Position numbers and translations under genes: made by a program
The notes under the pieces: model-generated
Seen by the model: the letters and a program-made list of their open reading frames with translations, nothing else
What the model was told of the DNA's origin: nothing
The model's database searches: none
Source of the DNA: Aureispira anguillae
Lineage (GTDB): Bacteria; Bacteroidota; Bacteroidia; Chitinophagales; Saprospiraceae
Direction: 5' to 3'
NCBI RefSeq assembly: GCF_026000115.1
Contig: NZ_AP026867.1
Coordinates: forward strand, 6,611,001 to 6,675,000
Length of the DNA stretch: 64,000 nt
In this document: piece by piece, positions 26,123-35,314 of the stretch
Position numbering within the stretch: the stretch's first letter is position 1
Layout: each line of letters starts with the position of its first letter

Positions 26123-28462
26123 TTATTCTTCTTTAATTTTTAATTGTTTACGCACCATAATATAAGCCATAACAATAAGCACAAAAATGGCAGTTGTAAT
26201 GCCTCCAATTTTTACATAATTAAGAAAACGTTCCCAATCTTTTTGTTGTTTGAGCTGGATATAATCAGGGTTAACAGAAGCAGGACTGCCTGCTCGTTTT
26301 AATTTTTTCCAACTATCAATTACATTATTGTCAAGGTCAAAATCCCGTAAAACAATGGTTTGTATATTGTGAACAGAATCTTTCGAAAAGTTAAACCCAA
26401 TACTGTCTACAGGGTTAGCTTTGTTATCATAAATCATGATAACCTCTTTTTTGGAACTCAATCCAAAATTTAAACCACCTATAAAGTTTTTACAAGAGGG
26501 AAATGCTTGTTGAAAACGCTCTTTGTTTTTACAAACAACGATATAGTCTTTTGCTTTTATCGTTGCATTAGGAAATTCAAAACTATTGTTATTGGTACTG
26601 ATAATTTTCCAATTCTTAAGATCTAGATCATTATTAGAATCATTGTAAAATTCAATCCAATCTCCTGATAGACTATCGGCAAAACTAATTTCATTGATAA
26701 TCATTTGACGAGTTGCTGGATGATCTCCTTTGATAAAGATTGCCTTGAGTTGATGCGTTGTATCTGAAAAACGCAGGGTTAGCTCTTTGTTATTAATCCG
26801 TTCTCCATCCATTTCCCAATGCGAAAATTGACAACCAAAATACGGTTTTGCTTTTACCGTTACAGGGAGCTTCTGAAAATACACTCCTTCAAATTTTGTA
26901 TGAATGTTGATCGTATTATTTAATTCAACAACGCCATTGCTATCTGCATGGATTACCAGTGTGATTTCTTTACCAAACTGTGGGAATTGCTGATGCAAGA
27001 ACGTTCGCATATAACTAGGGCGTTTTCTTGAAAATTCTTTCATTCTATCAACCTCTTTGTGCCAACGTTTGGGGCTGAGCTTCCAGCGATTCCAATGTCT
27101 AGGCAATTCAGGCATAATAACAGCAGCCATTTTATCAATTCTAGGTATAATATTAGTAGAATCAAAAGTAGAGTTAAGACGATCTAGAAATCGATTAACA
27201 AATTGCCCTTGAAAATCTTTATTTTGTAATAACGCTCGTAAATTTAAGGTACTCCAGGGTGGGTTGGGCCAAGCAGGACCATTGGGGCGAGTATGAAAGT
27301 CCAGACTATTATTGCGAAAGCCAAAACGTCCATAATGCCCTAACCCAAAATCAGTATCAAATAGAATCCAACGCCATTTTCCACCTTCTTGCATTGGGCG
27401 CCAAAACTTGATGTTTCCACCTGCATCTTGATTGTCAATGTAAATCTGAAGAATTTGATACTCCATAAAATTCTCGACGTCCATTTGAGTAGCTACATGA
27501 TCAAAATTTTCTTGGATTGCTAAACTGTTTTTGCGCATAAATGTACGCATGGCATCATAGGTTTTGCGGCTACCAGCTTGTACATCTTTTCGATGTTCGA
27601 TCAAATTGACACTGTCTTTATGATACCCGAAATTTTCAACCAAATAATGTCGAGTTAGTTTTTCTCTAAAATTATATATCCCCCAATATTCACCATTGAT
27701 AAAAACAATAGCAGGGCGATAGGCTTGTACCTCTAAACCAATATCTTTGCCAAAGCTAGTAATGAGAGCATCTCGAAAATGGGTCTCTCCAAAATCACTA
27801 CCAGAGTTCCTCAACACGATGCGTTTGTATTTTTTTTGTTTTTTTTCTGGAAAAATTTGATGACGAATGTATTTATTGCCATACCTAGATTTGCTGGCAT
27901 AGAGAGAGAATGATTTTTGAGGAAAGATACGACTCATTCCACCAAAAATTTTAAACCCAATCTCATGGTGAAAAACACGCTTCTTGTTCGTCTCAAAAAT
28001 TTCTACATGACAGGGATATTCTTTTCGAGAATAATAATTTGCTCCTTTGTGTGGGAATTTAGAGGCAGCATGGGGACCTCGTTTAAATACACCTTTGACA
28101 GGATCAAATAAAATATAGGGGGCTATAGAAATCGAAACAACAGGCAGGGTGATAGAGTCTTCTCCAATAAAATAGCTATTGGTGAGTACTTCACTATGCA
28201 AAGTATTGCTTACTGCAATTGCCTTGATTACAGCAGTAGAATCTACCATAATCGGCCCCTGATAACGCTTAGATTTTCGGCTAGGTCGGCTACCATTCGT
28301 CGTATAATAAATTGTAGCATTGGGCTTGCTTGCCTGTAACTGAACTGCTGTTCCTGTTGTGTAGAAGCCTGCTTTGGGGCTTGCTTTTAGTAGGATGGTA
28401 TCCTGCCCCCAAATAATAGGAGAAAATAATAAACCTAGAAGCAATAAGTAAAATACTTTCAT
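26123..28462 (-). CDS. CotH-kinase-fold protein with lamin-tail domain and C-terminal membrane anchor
   Basis: The 779-residue exported protein has a signal peptide (1-19, ending IIWGQ), then a chitobiase/FN3-like domain (about 28-95, with PNATIYYTTNGSRPS). A CotH domain follows (about 140-480: RNSGSDFGETHFRDAL, YWGIYNFREKLTRHYL, WRWILFDTDFGLG). Around 605-720 is a lamin-tail-type beta domain (INEISFADSLSGDWIEFYN), and at about 750-770 a TM helix followed by a basic tail. CotH proteins are atypical kinases known to phosphorylate spore-coat protein in Bacillus. Here the protein would sit in a membrane with its domains outside the cytoplasm. It has no T9SS sorting domain. Target unknown. Confidence 0.88.
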   Translation of the reverse strand: MKVFYLLLLGLLFSPIIWGQDTILLKASPKAGFYTTGTAVQLQASKPNATIYYTTNGSRPSRKSKRYQGPIMVDSTAVIKAIAVSNTLHSEVLTNSYFIGEDSITLPVVSISIAPYILFDPVKGVFKRGPHAASKFPHKGANYYSRKEYPCHVEIFETNKKRVFHHEIGFKIFGGMSRIFPQKSFSLYASKSRYGNKYIRHQIFPEKKQKKYKRIVLRNSGSDFGETHFRDALITSFGKDIGLEVQAYRPAIVFINGEYWGIYNFREKLTRHYLVENFGYHKDSVNLIEHRKDVQAGSRKTYDAMRTFMRKNSLAIQENFDHVATQMDVENFMEYQILQIYIDNQDAGGNIKFWRPMQEGGKWRWILFDTDFGLGHYGRFGFRNNSLDFHTRPNGPAWPNPPWSTLNLRALLQNKDFQGQFVNRFLDRLNSTFDSTNIIPRIDKMAAVIMPELPRHWNRWKLSPKRWHKEVDRMKEFSRKRPSYMRTFLHQQFPQFGKEITLVIHADSNGVVELNNTINIHTKFEGVYFQKLPVTVKAKPYFGCQFSHWEMDGERINNKELTLRFSDTTHQLKAIFIKGDHPATRQMIINEISFADSLSGDWIEFYNDSNNDLDLKNWKIISTNNNSFEFPNATIKAKDYIVVCKNKERFQQAFPSCKNFIGGLNFGLSSKKEVIMIYDNKANPVDSIGFNFSKDSVHNIQTIVLRDFDLDNNVIDSWKKLKRAGSPASVNPDYIQLKQQKDWERFLNYVKIGGITTAIFVLIVMAYIMVRKQLKIKEE

Positions 28463-28816
28463 TTTTTTTTCGAATAGTTATTTTTTAGAGTCTATAAGAC
28501 TCTAGTCTAAAGGAGCCCATCTTATAGCTTTTTTGAAACCAACATTTTAGAATAATCTCCGTAAAACGCTCCAGAAAGAAGACAAAAATACTAAGATTTC
28601 CGAAAACCCAAGGACGGATACCATCTATTATCAAGCTTATATTGATTATTAGGCGGTTTTATTGAGTAATTGACACCATTATTTATGATTCTTTGATAAA
28701 TCGAATGGCAGATTGTAAACGATAAGGCTAGTCGCTCTATTTAAACTCAAAAAGCAACTTTTTTTATTATTTGTCATACGGTTGATCAAGTTATTTTATG
28801 GATAAAAAAAATCCCA
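28463..28816. other. Intergenic region between divergent CotH and radC genes
   Basis: It holds a short MITE relic: the left terminal repeat only, TTCTTTGATAAATCG at 28689-28703. A minus-strand TATTTTTG (28583-28590) fits the -7 consensus about 120 nt before the CotH gene. The promoter of radC should also be here but is not recognisable. Confidence 0.35.
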
Positions 28817-29524
28817 ATGCACTATTCTAACACTACCAAGTTATCATCTATTAAGTCATGGGCAGAGGAAGATCGCCCTAGAGAAAAAATGTTACAAAGA
28901 GGTCGGAAACATTTATCCAATGCAGAGTTAATTGCTATTTTGATTGGCTCTGGTTCCGCAACAGAATCTGCTGTAGGTTTGGCACAACGGATTCTCAATT
29001 CAAGCAAAAATAACCTACAAGAATTAGGAAAAAAGAGTATTCAAGAATTGCAATTATTTAAAGGAGTGGGACCTGCCAAGGCTGTTTCTATAGCTGCTGC
29101 CTTAGAATTGGGGATTCGCAGACAAGCAACCCCTATTGTACAAAAACCTCAGATTACTCAAAGCTCGGATGCTTACAACATACTAGTCGCTGACTTGATG
29201 GATTTACCACATGAAGAATTTATTGTCTTGCTACTCAATCAATCTAATCGAGTTATGAAGCGCATTTATATTAGTGTGGGTGGGGTAGCAGGCACGGTGG
29301 TAGATGTCAAAAAAATATTTCGAGCAGTTTTAGAAAATCCCTTAGTTTCCGCAATTATTTTAGGTCATAATCATCCTTCTGATAATCTTCATCCAAGCAA
29401 GGCAGATATTGATATTACTCAAAAAATAAAACAAGCAGGTAAGTACTTAGATATTGCTGTATTGGATCATCTTATTATTGCGGGAAATAGCTATACAAGC
29501 CTTGCAGACGAAGGTTTGATGTAA
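28817..29524 (+). CDS. radC: RadC-family MPN/JAB1-domain protein
   Basis: The 235-residue length and architecture are standard. An N-terminal UPF0758/RuvA-like helix-hairpin-helix region (LSNAELIAILIGSG, FKGVGPAKAVSIAAALELG) is followed by the MPN(+)/JAMM metalloprotease-like domain, with the motif HNHPS (about 188-192) and the downstream aspartate in KADID. Despite the name, a direct role of RadC proteins in DNA repair is not established. The gene is followed by a hairpin terminator and stands alone. Confidence 0.93.
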   Translation: MHYSNTTKLSSIKSWAEEDRPREKMLQRGRKHLSNAELIAILIGSGSATESAVGLAQRILNSSKNNLQELGKKSIQELQLFKGVGPAKAVSIAAALELGIRRQATPIVQKPQITQSSDAYNILVADLMDLPHEEFIVLLLNQSNRVMKRIYISVGGVAGTVVDVKKIFRAVLENPLVSAIILGHNHPSDNLHPSKADIDITQKIKQAGKYLDIAVLDHLIIAGNSYTSLADEGLM

Positions 29525-29582
29525 AAAAAAAAGAACATTAATTGTTTTAAATTAAAAAGTGTAAATCATTGTAAATCAGTTT

Positions 29583-29609
29583 AAAATGACTTTGTTTTGT
29601 CATTTTTTT
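29583..29609 (+). terminator. Terminator after radC
   Basis: An 8-bp stem (29583-29590 with 29599-29606) ends in a run of T residues, about 60 nt after the radC stop. It fits an intrinsic terminator. Confidence 0.55.
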
Positions 29610-29666
29610 GTGTTAAAATAGTGCTTGGTAAACGTGCTATATTATTGAATTCAAAAATAAAATGAC

Positions 29667-30083
29667 ATGAAAACAATTTTTCTTTTGCTTTTTTTTACTC
29701 AAGCGTCTTTTGCTTGTTTGTTATCTGATAATTCTTACTTATTGGAAGACAATATATTATTAGATATAAAGGTTGAAAGCCATTTAATAACATGGTCTCC
29801 TTGCGAAGGTGGGGGAATTTCGGCTACTGTACAGGTTAGTATTTATATTAACAATCCACTTAATCCTTCCGTTTATTTATTGGCAGCACAGCAGGTTGTA
29901 GAAATTCCTTGTGGAACAGTACATAAGATGACTCGTTCTGAATTAGATAGATATGTATTATCTAAGAAAACGAAAGGTATCCCATTTATTGTCGATTATT
30001 TAAAAGAAGAAGATCATGATGGCAGTATATTTAAGCAGGTGGCATCAAGTATTTATAAAAGAATACGGACACTAGAGGATTAA
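29667..30083 (+). CDS. Small secreted protein of unknown function
   Basis: The 138-residue product starts with a signal peptide (MKTIFLLLFFTQASFA). The mature protein has a cysteine close to its N-terminus and two more (SPCEGGG and EIPCGTV) that could form a disulfide. A beta-rich middle and a basic helical end (SSIYKRIRTLED) are visible. I cannot place it in a family. It lies between radC and the calpain-type protease with gaps over 100 bp on both sides. Confidence 0.6.
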   Translation: MKTIFLLLFFTQASFACLLSDNSYLLEDNILLDIKVESHLITWSPCEGGGISATVQVSIYINNPLNPSVYLLAAQQVVEIPCGTVHKMTRSELDRYVLSKKTKGIPFIVDYLKEEDHDGSIFKQVASSIYKRIRTLED

Positions 30084-30105
30084 TCTTTTGGATGCGATTT
30101 TTTAG

Positions 30106-30155
30106 ATTATAAGCCATTATAGATTGACTTTTAGTTGTGAATAATAGCTTATAAT
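30106..30155 (+). terminator. Hairpin downstream of the small secreted-protein gene
   Basis: A 15-bp inverted repeat with one G-T pair (30106-30120 with 30141-30155) lies 23 nt after the stop codon and has no long T-run. It may be a terminator or a regulatory structure ahead of the calpain gene. Confidence 0.35.
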
Positions 30156-30199
30156 TTAAAACATTACAATTTTTATAATGTTTTGATTATAGGTGATTT

Positions 30200-32716
30200 A
30201 TGTTAGGTAGAAATGAAAAAGTACTAAAAAAAAAATTATCTTTCGAAGATTATAAACCCTACAAACATTTTATCATGGCTTTTCTAAAAAAGATCACTGA
30301 ATTAAAAGAACAAATCAAGTATTTTGAAGAATTAACAGCAAATTTAGAGCATAGTTCTAATCATAAACAATTTGCAATACAATTATCAGCACTGAAAAAA
30401 TTATTGGATCAGCATTTAATGTCTAATAAATGGCAAGTGAAATGGTGGACAAATACCCCTATAGAAGTTGAAAAGGATCAGATAAAAGTTCGAGTACAAG
30501 TAGGCGGTTTTAAGTTTACTGAAGCAGATAAAACAACTCCTATTACGGTTTTAATTCGAGTATCTTTTGACTCCACAGAGGTATCGACAACTCTAAATCA
30601 ACCTACTAAATCCAATGATGGTTGGCATGCCTTTAGGGGAGAAGTTCAGATTCCTATAGATTTTTTAAGTGGCTCCTTTACGATTAATGTTACCACAACT
30701 GTAGGTGGAAAAACACATTCACTTTCAGATCAGCGAAGCCTACCAGAAATAGATCCAGAAGGGCAAGAAGTGTTGGCTTATCTGAATGGGTTGAATTTAG
30801 AAAAAGATTCTTTAACGATCTATGCTAAGCTAAAAACAGAAACTGTAGAAGGCAAAAGCCTTCGGGAGTTAGATGCTTTTAAGGCAGAAATAGAAGCAGC
30901 TATTGCGGACATCCAAAACAATATGCTTAGCCCTGCGCAAAATATGTCTGGAGCTGGAAAGGCTTTGTTTGAAAAACTATTAAAAGAACAGCCTATTAAT
31001 TGCAAAAGCTATTTTCATCGGCATTATGAATCGGAGTGGAAAGATGGAACCACAGCTTATTATAACATCATGCATTTTGTGGTCAATTTGCACACACATA
31101 AAATTTCAGATTTTACTACTGAATATATCCAGCCTTTACAAACTAAGCTAGCAGAGGTTGTCCAAGAAATGGATCAAATAAAAACGGCCAATGCTAAAAT
31201 AGAAGCAGCTTATCATAATAATTTGATAGAGATAGCGGAAAAAACAGCAATAGGGGGCATTATTGTTCGTAAAATAAAGGAAATTTGTGGGCTAATTGCT
31301 GATTATGAAGCACTAAAAGAAGATCATGCTTTTTTGAATGAGCCAGAGGGGACTGATGCTTTTAAGTTGGTGGTTAAAGATAGAGATACGGTTATACAAC
31401 CTATTTTTCAGACCTTAGAGGGACTCAAAGCTAAGCATGTTGCACTTGGTAAAACGATTGTTGAAAATTACGATTTATTGTATCGACCCAATGGCAGTCT
31501 TAGAGGAGGAAAGGAGACCAAAGCACTTCGGAAGGAGCTTAAAAAAGAAGAAAATGAAGCAACTTTTTCGCTGAGCATTTTTACAACAGAGGAAGAAGTA
31601 TTGATATTGCACGAACATATATTTGGCAAGATAAAGCTTTTTGCAACTAGGGCAACGGATTTTTACAAAGACTATCACAGGATTTGGTTGGACTTTTCTA
31701 GAATTGACCAGTCTACTCCTGAAATGAGCATCAAGGCTTATGATCCTATTTTAGATAAAGAATTTAAAGAGAAATTTGAAAAGAGTATTGAAACTTTTGA
31801 TGACGGAGAGAAAGCTAGAAGTGGACTTAGTTTGGGAGAGGTGAACAACACATTAACTGATGAACAAGGAATTAATCCAGAAGATGTGCAGCAGGGGAGC
31901 ATAGGCGATTGCTATTTTTTGTCAGGCGTAGAAGCGTTGGCTCGTTTTGATGCCAATCAGATTTACGGAGGACCTGATTCCATTATATCAGAACCAGATT
32001 CAGACGGTAATTATACGGTTCAATTGTATATTCCTGATCCACTGCCAACAGATGCTAAGCACTTGAGAAGAGTTCGAATTAAGGTTAAACCAACGTTTGT
32101 TGAGGCAAAAATTGTTCTAAAAAACACTAAGCAGGTAAAAACAAGTACAGATCCAGAATATTTAAAACCAGAAAAAACGCCCTTTTTTGCCAAAAGTGGG
32201 AAAGAAGAAAAAAAAGGAGAAAAAGGCGAAATGTGGGTACAACTGTTGGAAAAAGCAATCGCAGAGTTGGAAGGTTCTTATGGTGAAATCACAGGAGATA
32301 AAAATGAAATTCCTCTTTCGGGGCTAGAAATGTTAACAGGACAGCGTTCTACCAATTATAGTCTTCCAGTTGACCTAGATACAGCAATTAATGCCTTGAT
32401 TACTGCCCAAACGACCAATCAGCAAACACCAATGGCAAAGTTTGCGACCAAAAGCATTCTTCCAGCAATGGGAAGCTCCGCAATAGGATCGGGCGAAAAA
32501 CATACCTTATATCGCCCCAATACAAGACTATATGCCAAGCATGCCTATTCATTGGTTCGTATCATCAATACAACTGTTAATAATGAAGTTTTTCAATTGC
32601 AAAATCCGCATAACCATGATATTGTAGAAGAGGGGCAAGCCATTGATGGAGGGCGTTTGATTGAGGTTACTAGAGCAGAATTAAGCACCTATTTCTCTTC
32701 CATAGAGATTAACTAA
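30200..32716 (+). CDS. Calpain-type (C2) cysteine protease
   Basis: The last third of this 838-residue protein is a calpain catalytic domain. QQGSIGDCYFLSGVEAL contains Cys571, KHAYSLVRI contains His781 and LQNPHNHD contains Asn802, in the order and spacing of the calpain Cys-His-Asn triad. Upstream are a predicted immunoglobulin-like or C2-like beta region (about 70-180) and a long helical, partly coiled-coil region (about 200-540). There is no signal peptide or TM helix; export, if any, would be by another route. An alternative start is ATG at 30275 (MAFLKKI). Calpains cleave proteins at a limited number of sites, so a regulatory or effector role is plausible. An LRR lipoprotein gene follows after 14 bp. 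Substrate unknown. Confidence 0.82.
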   Translation: MLGRNEKVLKKKLSFEDYKPYKHFIMAFLKKITELKEQIKYFEELTANLEHSSNHKQFAIQLSALKKLLDQHLMSNKWQVKWWTNTPIEVEKDQIKVRVQVGGFKFTEADKTTPITVLIRVSFDSTEVSTTLNQPTKSNDGWHAFRGEVQIPIDFLSGSFTINVTTTVGGKTHSLSDQRSLPEIDPEGQEVLAYLNGLNLEKDSLTIYAKLKTETVEGKSLRELDAFKAEIEAAIADIQNNMLSPAQNMSGAGKALFEKLLKEQPINCKSYFHRHYESEWKDGTTAYYNIMHFVVNLHTHKISDFTTEYIQPLQTKLAEVVQEMDQIKTANAKIEAAYHNNLIEIAEKTAIGGIIVRKIKEICGLIADYEALKEDHAFLNEPEGTDAFKLVVKDRDTVIQPIFQTLEGLKAKHVALGKTIVENYDLLYRPNGSLRGGKETKALRKELKKEENEATFSLSIFTTEEEVLILHEHIFGKIKLFATRATDFYKDYHRIWLDFSRIDQSTPEMSIKAYDPILDKEFKEKFEKSIETFDDGEKARSGLSLGEVNNTLTDEQGINPEDVQQGSIGDCYFLSGVEALARFDANQIYGGPDSIISEPDSDGNYTVQLYIPDPLPTDAKHLRRVRIKVKPTFVEAKIVLKNTKQVKTSTDPEYLKPEKTPFFAKSGKEEKKGEKGEMWVQLLEKAIAELEGSYGEITGDKNEIPLSGLEMLTGQRSTNYSLPVDLDTAINALITAQTTNQQTPMAKFATKSILPAMGSSAIGSGEKHTLYRPNTRLYAKHAYSLVRIINTTVNNEVFQLQNPHNHDIVEEGQAIDGGRLIEVTRAELSTYFSSIEIN

Positions 32717-32730
32717 TACCGATCTGAACC

Positions 32731-34065
32731 ATGAAATATAGCCTACTGATACTTTTAGTGATAAGTTTAGGGAGTTGTACGCACAAACTAATTTGGGAAT
32801 GTCCTTATGGAGAAGATTTAAGTACTTGCTCCTTTAATAAGGAACATGTTGTTTATGAAAAACTACAAAAAAAGTATTGGACTAAAATCGTTTTTGATGG
32901 ATTAGAAATGGATACACTTCCCCTTTCTATTTTTTACTTAAAAAAGTTGAATACTTTTTCTGCATGGGGAAGTGGAGTTCGATTTATTCCTCAACGTTTT
33001 TTTGATTTACAAAATCTCAAAGTGTTTAGATTGGATGGCAATCATCTTAGCTATCTTTCTGAGGATATTAATAAACTACAGAAGCTTAAACATCTCTTTC
33101 TTGGAGGGGGGACTTTGCAGAAACTTCCTACTGAACTGCCCCCCAATTTAAAGGGCTTAGGGCTTGGGAATAATTCTTTTGGAACAATACCTACTGTTGT
33201 TTATGGTTTAAAAAAATTGGAATTTTTGTACTTGGATGGGAATTGGCTAGACTCTATCCCCGCTAAAATTATGGAACTGCGCCAACTAAAAGTATTAAGT
33301 ATAGGGAGCAATCGATTCCTAGAAAAATTACCAAAGTTCGATAATTTTCCCTCTTTATTGCATTTGGACATTTCTGATTTGCCCTTAATCAAGGAGCTGC
33401 CCGATGATTTTTTTGCAGGGATAAGCCACCTAACGGGCTTGAGAATTTCTAAGTTTAAAGGAAAGATTCCGAGTAGTTTTGATCAGTTGATCCATTTAGA
33501 CTATTTAGCCGCAGAAAAAACGAATATGGGGAAGCAAAAAATGGAGCAAATATGCCATCTATTGAACTTGCGCTATTTATCGTTAGAAGATAATTGGGTA
33601 AAAACAATCCCCAAAGAATTTGCCCAATTAAAAAAGCTAGAAAGGCTTGATTTAAAGGGCAATTTATTGAATGCCTTTCCTAAGGAAATTTGTGCGTTAT
33701 CAAAGCTAAAAAGGCTAAATTTGAGTGATAATTCTATAAAAAAACTCCCCATAGCAATAGAACAATTAAAACAATTAAAGTATTTGTTCCTCCATGATTG
33801 TGAACTAGAGGAATTGCCAGAAAGTTTTGCTAAGTTGCCCAAATTGGAAGAATTGGTACTTAGCAAAAATCCTATCCAAAAGCTGCCTGCTACTATAGGG
33901 CAGCTCAAAAACTTGCGCTATTTAAATATTCGTAAAACAGGGATCAAAGTACTTCCACCAAGCATCAAGAAATTAAAAAATCTCAAGAAAATTACGGTTT
34001 CTAAACATCAAATTCAAAATCTTAAAGAGCAGCTTCCACCCAATTGTAAAATTGAAGCGTATTAA
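32731..34065 (+). CDS. Leucine-rich-repeat lipoprotein
   Basis: The 444-residue product has a lipoprotein signal (MKYSLLILLVISLGSC, Cys16). A solenoid of roughly 14-16 leucine-rich repeats of about 23 residues follows. The pattern is LxxLxxLxLxxNxLxxLP (for example LKRLNLSDNSIKKLPIAI), the bacterial/plant-like type found in intracellular Ras-group LRRs and secreted bacterial LRRs. The end (KITVSKHQIQNLKEQLPPNC) is a short cap. It should be anchored in a membrane as a binding protein. The 14-bp gap to the calpain gene suggests co-expression and perhaps a shared task. Partner unknown. Confidence 0.87.
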   Translation: MKYSLLILLVISLGSCTHKLIWECPYGEDLSTCSFNKEHVVYEKLQKKYWTKIVFDGLEMDTLPLSIFYLKKLNTFSAWGSGVRFIPQRFFDLQNLKVFRLDGNHLSYLSEDINKLQKLKHLFLGGGTLQKLPTELPPNLKGLGLGNNSFGTIPTVVYGLKKLEFLYLDGNWLDSIPAKIMELRQLKVLSIGSNRFLEKLPKFDNFPSLLHLDISDLPLIKELPDDFFAGISHLTGLRISKFKGKIPSSFDQLIHLDYLAAEKTNMGKQKMEQICHLLNLRYLSLEDNWVKTIPKEFAQLKKLERLDLKGNLLNAFPKEICALSKLKRLNLSDNSIKKLPIAIEQLKQLKYLFLHDCELEELPESFAKLPKLEELVLSKNPIQKLPATIGQLKNLRYLNIRKTGIKVLPPSIKKLKNLKKITVSKHQIQNLKEQLPPNCKIEAY

Positions 34066-34214
34066 AGGAAGTGGATAATGCCTAATAGAAATAACTTAAT
34101 CTTAGTTCAGCCAGTATGTCATTTTTGTATCTTTGATTTTAGAATTTAGTGCGTACAAATCCATGACTTGTCTAAGAACCAAAATTTTAACGAGCGATTA
34201 TGGAGATAATATTG

Positions 34215-34222
34215 TATCTTTG
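34215..34222 (+). promoter_or_regulatory. Possible -7 box for rlmN
   Basis: TATCTTTG at 30 nt before the rlmN start matches the Bacteroidota -7 consensus; a second identical octamer is at 34128-34135. Neither has a clear TTTG -33 box. Confidence 0.4.
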
Positions 34223-34251
34223 TACTAAAATATTGCGGTTAAAATAAGAAA

Positions 34252-35298
34252 ATGGAAAAAAAAGATATTAGAGAATTGGGCTTGGATGACTTGGTTCGTT
34301 TTTTTGTCTCAATAGGAGAATCAAAGTTTAGAGCCAAGCAGGTGTACGAGTGGCTGTGGAAAAAGAGTGCTTATTCTTTTGAGGATATGACCAACTTGTC
34401 TAAAAAATTAAGGGAAACGCTAAAGGAGACGTTTGTTATTTTGCCAATTGTTGAAGACTTGTCACAAGTTAGTGCAGATGGGACGATTAAATCTCGGTTC
34501 AAATTGCACGATGGGCATTTGGTAGAATCTGTTTTGATTCCTGTTCCTAACCAAAACCGTTATACCGTTTGTATTTCTTCTCAAGTAGGTTGTAGTTTGA
34601 GTTGCAAGTTTTGTGCAACGGGGCAAATGGATAGAATTCGCAATCTAACAGCTGCGGAAATTTATGATCAGGTGGTTAAGGTTAATGTTAAGTGTGAAGC
34701 ACACTATGGTCATCCCATTACTAATATTGTATACATGGGAATGGGGGAGCCTTTGTTGGCTTATAAGCCCGTTATGCGCAGTGTAGAAATGTTGACGTCA
34801 GAGGCAGGCTTGAATATGGCTCCTCGACGCATTACCTTAAGTACTGCAGGGATTGCTAAAATGATTAAAAAACTAGCAGACGATGGTACCCGTGTCAATT
34901 TAGCGTTGTCTTTGCATGCCGCAGACGATGTTAAACGGAATTCGATCATGGCCATCAATGAAAGCAACAATCTGAAAACGTTGACAGAAGCTTTGCGTTA
35001 TTTTTATAGTAAAACAAAGGACAGCAAAATAACCTTTGAATACATTGCTTTTGATGGCTTTAATGATACGATAGAAGATGCTAAAAATTTGTTGCAATTA
35101 TGCAGGCAAGTCCCAACCGCAAAGGTAAATGTTATAGAGTACAACCCTGTTAATGGCGTTGAGTTTACCAAGTCCAAAGAGGACAAAATGGATAAATTTG
35201 CTCAATATTTAAGAAAAAATAATGTTGCCATTACCTTGCGTCGCTCTCGTGGAAAAGATATAGATGCGGCTTGTGGGCAATTGGCCAATAAAGAATAA
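34252..35298 (+). CDS. rlmN: Dual-specificity 23S rRNA/tRNA methyltransferase RlmN
   Basis: The 348-residue length is usual. The radical-SAM cluster motif CxxxCxxC is VGCSLSCKFCATG (Cys114, Cys118, Cys121). The C-terminal catalytic cysteine is Cys341 in DAACGQLA, and YNPVNGVEF is the conserved SAM/substrate loop region. RlmN makes 2-methyladenosine at A2503 of 23S rRNA and A37 of some tRNAs, using two SAM molecules and a methyl-Cys intermediate. It is cytosolic. A promoter-like box is 30 nt upstream. The ABC-2 permease gene begins about 16 nt after the stop and may be co-transcribed. Confidence 0.96.
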   Translation: MEKKDIRELGLDDLVRFFVSIGESKFRAKQVYEWLWKKSAYSFEDMTNLSKKLRETLKETFVILPIVEDLSQVSADGTIKSRFKLHDGHLVESVLIPVPNQNRYTVCISSQVGCSLSCKFCATGQMDRIRNLTAAEIYDQVVKVNVKCEAHYGHPITNIVYMGMGEPLLAYKPVMRSVEMLTSEAGLNMAPRRITLSTAGIAKMIKKLADDGTRVNLALSLHAADDVKRNSIMAINESNNLKTLTEALRYFYSKTKDSKITFEYIAFDGFNDTIEDAKNLLQLCRQVPTAKVNVIEYNPVNGVEFTKSKEDKMDKFAQYLRKNNVAITLRRSRGKDIDAACGQLANKE

Positions 35299-35314
35299 CC
35301 CTAAACTCAAAAAG

